Shown: one piece after another, positions 58,649 through 64,000 of the stretch
Layout: each line of letters begins with the position of its first letter
Position numbering within the stretch: position 1 is the first letter of the stretch
Notes under the pieces: model-generated
The model's input: only the letters and a program-made list of their open reading frames with translations
Told to the model about the DNA's origin: nothing
Database searches by the model: none
NCBI GenBank assembly: GCA_050084515.1
Contig: CM114275.1
Coordinates: forward strand, 4,650,001 to 4,714,000
Length of the DNA: 64,000 nt
DNA from: Blasia pusilla
Taxonomy: Eukaryota; Marchantiophyta; Marchantiopsida; Blasiales
Reading direction: 5' to 3'
Program-made: the position numbers and the translations under genes

Positions 58649-60710
58649 ATGGATAATTATGTGAAGCTCGCTTGTGGCAATCATCTAGCAGCCCTTGCTC
58701 AATCAGAAATCGTTCGACCGCAAGCTCGTGAGTCTTTCATACCAGTGGATGAAAATTTTCTCTCAGTTCGATTTCTTCTCCAAATTGGAACCATTTTTGT
58801 GTCCAAGGATGTTAGGGTGGATAGTATGGAGGACATAATAGGTGAGACAATCCAGCCAGTGATTGCAGACCGTAAAATATGGAATCTCCTACCTCTAGCA
58901 AATGGTCAATACAGAGTTTACGGCTTGCCTCAGAAATCCTCTTTTTCCCAAGTAGACGGTCGAGAATTTCCTAGTGTACCAAGCTTTACGTTTGCAACTC
59001 CTAGCTCAGTAGATCCGGCATCGACTCCAACTTCACACGTGCGTTACAATGTTGTACTTCCTGAAGAAATTCCCGATGTTGTCAACCTCAGTGGATCGGT
59101 CGGACATCAACCAAGCCCTCTATCCGCCTTCTCGTTCCTCTTGCAGATATCAGGCAATAGTTTGCTATCGTCTCTGGCCTTGAAAATGTTCAAGCATATT
59201 CTTGTCAACGAGTATGCCCACGTATGATGGTAATTGTATTTTTGAGTTGCCTCCACTTGCAGCTCCTGCTCAAAAGAAAGATGGAGGACGGTTGAAGGGT
59301 ATGGACAGAAAGTCTTATTGTCATCGATGGTGTAGGCTTCAACGGACTAGTGCTTCAATTCTAGATGGTCCTTGGATTGTCTCCCGCCGCCAATGCGTTG
59401 GAGCCTTGGAGTGTAGAAGTCCAGCATGCGGGTATCTAGAGCGCAACGGGTGGATCAATACGTCGCAATTCCCCCCCAAGAATGCAAAAACTCCATATGA
59501 GGTCGGTGCCACCATACCGCCGGGAGGCCATCGATGTCCTCATTGTCAAGCATCCCCTTTCTGCGTTGGAGCGTGTCCTGCATACATATTTTTCATTGTC
59601 CACGACTTGGGCTCCACGTTAGAGTACACAAGGCTGGCAGTTCATGTTGGCTCCCACACTCATCCTATGACCGATGCAATTGAGAGACACATCAAGGAGG
59701 ATGTGGCAAAGAAAGTGGCCGAGGTCTTTAGAAACTCTCCGGGTTCAAAGCCCGTAGTGATCAAGCTAACAAAAACATCACAAATTTGTGAACAATTGCT
59801 TGGAATCCCTAGACCGGGCGAGATCACGCTTGCTGAGGAGAAACAACTCTGGGAAAATCTCGCATTTCTCGCTAATCCTGAATGCTTCCGGAATTTGTTG
59901 CGTCAAATACGGGTACTGGATGGAAAGACGGCCAAAATGGATGCCATTGCCAGAATCAAGGCCAACTCTAGATTTCCATTCATTCTGAGATGGTAGTTCA
60001 TGGGCTAGGGAGGAGAAGGATCCAGGGCCTATGTCCTCAAAATGTCAACGACAGATCCGTCGAGTGGCCTCGATCTTATAGATCGAATGAGGGAAGGGGA
60101 AGATCTTTACGGCAGCTGGGTAAGCTTTGATATTTGCTACAGAGTGCTGAATGGATGGTTGACAATGGGTGCTCACGTTTATGACTATGTGGAGAAGGGA
60201 CTCAAAACTATATTTGTCTATGAAGTAAAAGCAGAAGACGTTGGCAGTTTGAAGATGTGTTGGTTACTCTTATTGGAGATGGTGAAGGAAAACAAAAGGC
60301 CACCTCCGGAAATTTATGGGTTCATGGCGGACAATGCACAACATGGGTGGATTGCTATCAGGGAAGTGTTTTGGGGTGGGGAGGTTCAACTAGAGAGAGA
60401 AAGGTCGGATGCTTTCCATTGGCAACAGTCTGTGACCCGCTACACCAAATCTTGCATCAAGGAGAATAAGAGGACGGAGCATGTCACTCTACTCCAACGC
60501 TGCAAGGACAAAAAAACCTTGAAATAGGCCATGGAATGCCAAGAAGAAATTCATTGGTGGTGGAGGAAACATGCGATTGAGGGGAAGTACAAAGAGTTAT
60601 GCCCTTGGTTGAGTTGGTGGACTGTACGAATGAGACAATGGGGAAACTTCATGCAGGAGGTGAGTTCACTAATTTATCTCGCTGAAAATTGTTTGAAGAG
60701 TTGCAGCTAA
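58649..60710 (+). pseudogene. MULE-like DDE transposase with Cys/His cluster, broken
   Basis: Three plus-strand blocks. 58649-59227 starts MDNYVKLACGNHLAAL and has no recognised domain. 59202-59996, in another frame (intron or frameshift), has GPWIVSRRQCVGALECRSPA, CPHCQASPFCVGACP and LAVHVGSHTHP: a C-C...C-C...HxGxH cluster reminiscent of the WRKY/GCM1/FLYWCH zinc fold found before MULE transposases. 60042-60710 in the same frame has SFDICYRVLNGW (first Asp at 60129), VYEVKAEDVGS, GFMADNAQHGWIAIREVF (second Asp at 60333) and RSDAFHWQQSVTRYTK, the order expected of a MULE-type DDE core. TAG stops at 59994, 60006 and 60525 interrupt it; sequence on both sides stays in frame. KDZ-type elements are an alternative family. 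Confidence 0.65.
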
Positions 60711-60756
60711 AGGTGAGAAGCGTGGGCACTATAGGGATTTCAAACCGAAGAAACTA

Positions 60757-61395
60757 AGCAACTTGTCAGATTCGACAGTTTGCCTCCCTAAGTGTTCAAC
60801 CCGTCGCTTACCGACGGGTTGCGTGAGTGTGCAACCAGTCGGAACGCGATGGATTGCAAGTCGCACAACCAAATCTACTTGCAATCCGTCGGAATCAGAC
60901 GGGTTGACGGGTTGCCTAAGAGTGCAAGCGGTCGGAAAAGGACGGGTTGCAAGTCTCATGGCCAAATTTACTTGCAACCCGTCGAAATCCGACGGGTTGC
61001 ACTAGGTGGTTCCTGGGCATTGCAACACATCGGAAACCAACAGGTTACATAGTCATTCATGGGATGCCTCCGACTTGCAGCCCGTCTGGTTTCGACCGGT
61101 AGCTTTTTTTTCTTTGCTCATAGAGCTATTTTGGTTCCCTTCTCACAGTATCGTTGTTGCAGGGATTGAACATTCATGAAAATGCCCTCTACCCCAACAC
61201 AAAGGGAGTAGAAAGTGTTCATTCCTCGTGGAGGTCTCACAAGCATGCCAAAGAATTTCACTTGTGGAGGTTTGCCAACAAATGATAGATTTTTTCCAGA
61301 CCTTGGATGGAAAAAGTGATTGGTTCCACACTTATGATTCTACTGATTTTTCAGTTTTCTAAATTTTGTGCAATTTGCAACTCGTCGGACTCTGA
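60757..61395. repeat. Palindrome array III beyond the transposase gene
   Basis: Copies of the same 27-nt palindrome lie at about 60757, 60798, 60832, 60881, 60925, 60970-60998, 61020, 61076 and 61374-61401. The best preserved reads GCAACCCGTCGAAATCCGAC then GGGTTGC. They follow the transposase stop region and may be subterminal repeats near the right end of the element. Confidence 0.88.
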
Positions 61396-61401
61396 GGGGT
61401 T

Positions 61402-62199
61402 GCCAAAATGTGGAAGAGGAAAAAAAAACTGTGGGAGTGCTTAAGAACTGAGCAAAAAAATGCAAAAAAAATCACACCAAAAGTTTCCTCTCATCAACCC
61501 AACGGAAACTCTCTTCAAATCACAGGAAACTCTCTTAAAAAAAGTATCTCTTTCGGTTGAAGGTAGTTTCCTCTCTCTCCTCTCCTCTCTTCCTCTCTTC
61601 CTCTCCTCTTACCGCACCTCCTCAAGTGCCCTAGCTCTTCAACCTACCACAACCTGTCAACAACCCGGTTGAATCTCTACTGGCCTCCTGACCTATCTCT
61701 CTCTCTCTCCACGATCATGTGCTCTCACTTGTGTTGGAGCTCCATGCTGCAGCTTGCAGAGCCGCCACCCAACCTTTCTCTCCCTCTTTCGATTCTTAGG
61801 TCGCATCAAAATTAGGGTTCCTTCGGCCTCTCTAGCATAGCCGTTGCACTGCATTAGGGCTCCTTCAAAATGGTCAGGGCCTCCAAGCGCCTTCTTCGTC
61901 CTAGTCGCTCGCTAGGTCTCTAAACACCTTAGGGCATTTTAGCCTTAGTGCCTCCATCGTCCTAGCCACTGTACTGCGGCCTTCGTCCATCACCTCCCTG
62001 ACTCCAACCTACCTACGACCCTCCATCTGATTTACATGTTCCGTCCATGGCTATGGAGCTCCATCCAATTTACATGCTCCGTCCATGGGTTTATTTTTAT
62101 TTTATTTTTATAATTCCTCATAATAATTTGCAAAAAAAAATTTCATTTCAATTAGAAACAGTCCTTTTATTTAATTCTTTGAAGTAAATTGACATTGTG
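61402..62199. other. CT-rich non-coding DNA, element edge not located
   Basis: Pyrimidine-rich sequence (TCTCTC runs at 61570-61610 and 61695-61710) without recognised coding sequence. The right boundary of the palindrome-bearing element should lie in or before this region, but I found no matching inverted repeat at the left side. Confidence 0.35.
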
Positions 62200-63110
62200 C
62201 ATTGTGTAGGACTGTTCAATCATTTTACCCTATATGGAGGATGCAACAGGACAACCAATACCCGCCATTACGAATATAGTATCGAAATGTAACAATTAGA
62301 ACTCTTTCAAGGAATGAGCGACGTGTTATTGCTCAAAGAAGACGGCGTACACTTTAATTACAACCAAGTGCACCAATTGTTCCCTCTCTCACGTATGTTC
62401 TACTTTCGCTAAAAAACAATTCTTTTCTACTTTGTGATTTCGGAAGGTTTTGATTATCTACCTTCGTTATGCGTCCCTTTTCACATGTTTTTCTTTTCAG
62501 ACTACCAATTCCTTCACACCCTAAAGACATACGAGATATTTGAAAGGTTCTTCGAGGCGAGGCGCAAAGGAGAAGGCGTGCACTTAGATTGCAATGTGTC
62601 TCACCAATTATTTCATCTCTCACGTATGCTTCTTCCTATTCGTTTCTTCCATTTACTTCTTCATAATTTTTATTTTTTAGTTTGAATTTGTGTTTATTTA
62701 TTTATGTATATTTTTGTTGACTTCCAATTCCTTCAAACCCTATTGATATATGTGATGTTCGTAAGGCTCTTTATGGTGTTGCACAACAAGGGAAACGTTC
62801 TCTTCGTGCTACAAATTTAGCCATGAAAAAACAAAAGGAAAGAGATTACCAACGATAAAATAAAAGAAAGTGATGTGCTTTACAAAACCTTCATGATCCT
62901 ATTGTTCCTTTTCTCACAAGTACGAATATTGCAGCATCTATTAATCCAATTCTACAAGAACTCAGGTATGCTCGTTTCTCTATTATCCATTATTGTCATT
63001 TTCTTTTTTTCCCATTCTTTCTAATCATTGGCCTAACCCCATGTGTGTCCTTTTCTTTAGGGTTGAAATTGCACAAATCAATTTGGCACATTCCTTTCTA
63101 TCTTGAAAAA
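62200..63110 (+). other. Possible decayed gene fragments with exon-like blocks
   Basis: Three exon-like blocks with downstream GTATG donors: 62221-62397 (SRNERRVIAQRRRR in frame), 62510-62630, and 62761-62965 (DPIVPFLTSTNIAASINPIL). Near-duplicate CACCAATTRTTYC...CTCTCACGTATG strings occur at 62369 and 62604. Stops interrupt the frames. It resembles the exon-scrambled leader of a transposon or a captured host gene. No family is assigned. Confidence 0.3.
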
Positions 63111-64000
63111 AATAACATACCTTGTTCAAAATTAAAGTCAAACTTTTTTCCTACTTAGATTAGAACTTAGACACCTTCCATGACAAGACTTACTCAAGTT
63201 GAGTCAATCCTTGAGGTCAGCAGATCTGTAAGCAAAAGCACAGTGGAGACCCTGAACGTGGAGACCCACTTGCAGGGCAAGATCTGATGGCATTAGGAGA
63301 GCATGCGACACTTTCCTAAATAAGAATTGTACAAGGACTGGACGACCACTACCTGGGTTTTGGGGACTCACAACCTTTGATCATTTCACAAGGACCAGGG
63401 ATCAATTGAAGTACTTCTTTTGCCCACATGAACTATCCATCATTAATGACCCTTAATTTAATTTGAAGAAAAAAATGCATTAATTATAAAAAAAAGCAAA
63501 AACAACTAAAACTAACTTCCCAAAAATCCCTTTAAAAAAATTAAAAATATTCATACTTTCTTTGTATCTTAAACCCTATTTTTTTAAAATCATCCCATTA
63601 AGCGCATTAGGTCCTTCTTATGTCCAGGTCCCAAATATTGACACATGGCCAAATGCTTCACACTTGTCCGCGCGTCATTCGTGGAGACAGTTTCTTGCAT
63701 ATATTTGCTTTTAATTCTACTAGTTTAAATCCAAGTGGCAAATTTAATATTTCAAAAAATTTCAACAAAATGCAATTACTTTCACTCTCCAAATGCAGGA
63801 ATATTCGATGGCACATATTTACATTTATGTGTTTACGACAGTGATTAGAGTAATCACTGATCACTTGGTATTTTGTTATTTAGGGCGTTGTCTTTTACAC
63901 AAACGCCATATTTCCATTGCAAAAGGTGGGTACGACATTCATTTCACGTAGGGTTGTTCCAACTGAAAATTAGATGCTTTGTAATTATTAAGAAATTTGG
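63111..64000. other. AT-rich non-coding DNA to the window end
   Basis: No gene, RNA or repeat with clear support. Short open frames at 63620-63864 on both strands are compositional. Confidence 0.4.

Noticed and set aside
55607-61401. CRISPR-like regularly spaced palindromic repeats
   Set aside because: Spacers in the regular part are near-identical rather than unique, the host is a eukaryote, and there are no cas genes; it is a tandem and dispersed iteron family.

Overview
This window is nuclear DNA of a land plant. Three intron-rich housekeeping genes can be read exon by exon, every junction GT-AG and in phase. One encodes zeta-carotene desaturase, a plastid carotenoid enzyme, which places the organism among photosynthetic eukaryotes. 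The DNA between them is filled with decayed plant-type transposons (tRNA-iMet-primed LTR elements, PIF/Harbinger, Helitrons, a LINE-like element). No prokaryotic operons, rRNA, tRNA or CRISPR were seen. The species cannot be named from the sequence alone.

Layout. 1-8.1 kb: a prolyl 4-hydroxylase gene on the minus strand (8 exons, 289 aa), with strong hairpins in its first intron. 8.1-11.3 kb: intergenic DNA with two more hairpins and a telobox. 11.3-16.9 kb: zeta-carotene desaturase on the minus strand; 13 downstream exons are firmly placed and the transit-peptide exons are less certain. 17-24 kb: a MITE, a broken PIF/Harbinger transposase, a purine-rich tract, a Helitron-type helicase remnant and a duplicated 130-bp repeat. 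24-39.8 kb: several Ty3/gypsy-like remnants (gag, zinc knuckles, protease, LTRs, primer-binding sites), a perfect (CT)69 microsatellite, Helitron-like ends and small tandem repeats. 42.0-44.6 kb: a TRAPPC2L (TRAPP trafficking complex) gene on the minus strand, 5 exons, 143 aa. 45-54 kb: an inverted LTR fragment, a decayed Helitron Rep region, the C-terminal half of a non-LTR-type reverse transcriptase with a Cys/His and endonuclease-like tail, and AT-rich DNA with Helitron 3' ends.

54.36-61.4 kb is the most unusual part. Two divergent, intron-containing but now broken genes face away from a shared 1.2-kb intergenic region. The plus-strand gene has a Cys/His cluster followed by a DDE-like, MULE-resembling transposase core. 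The minus-strand gene has a charged N-terminus, a segment with a ParB/sulfiredoxin-like DGNHR motif, and further lysine-rich parts of unknown function. Three clusters of a 27-nt palindrome (half-site GCAACYCGTCGGA) lie in an intron, between the genes and beyond the transposase. Six 13-bp TGAGTCR repeats sit just upstream of the minus-strand start codon. I read this as a decayed two-gene DNA transposon carrying its own palindromic iterons, probably sites bound by one of its proteins. I do not recognise it as a described family.

The three host genes have no shared pathway: a secretory-pathway hydroxylase, a plastid carotenoid enzyme and a Golgi trafficking subunit. They are islands in transposon-derived sequence.
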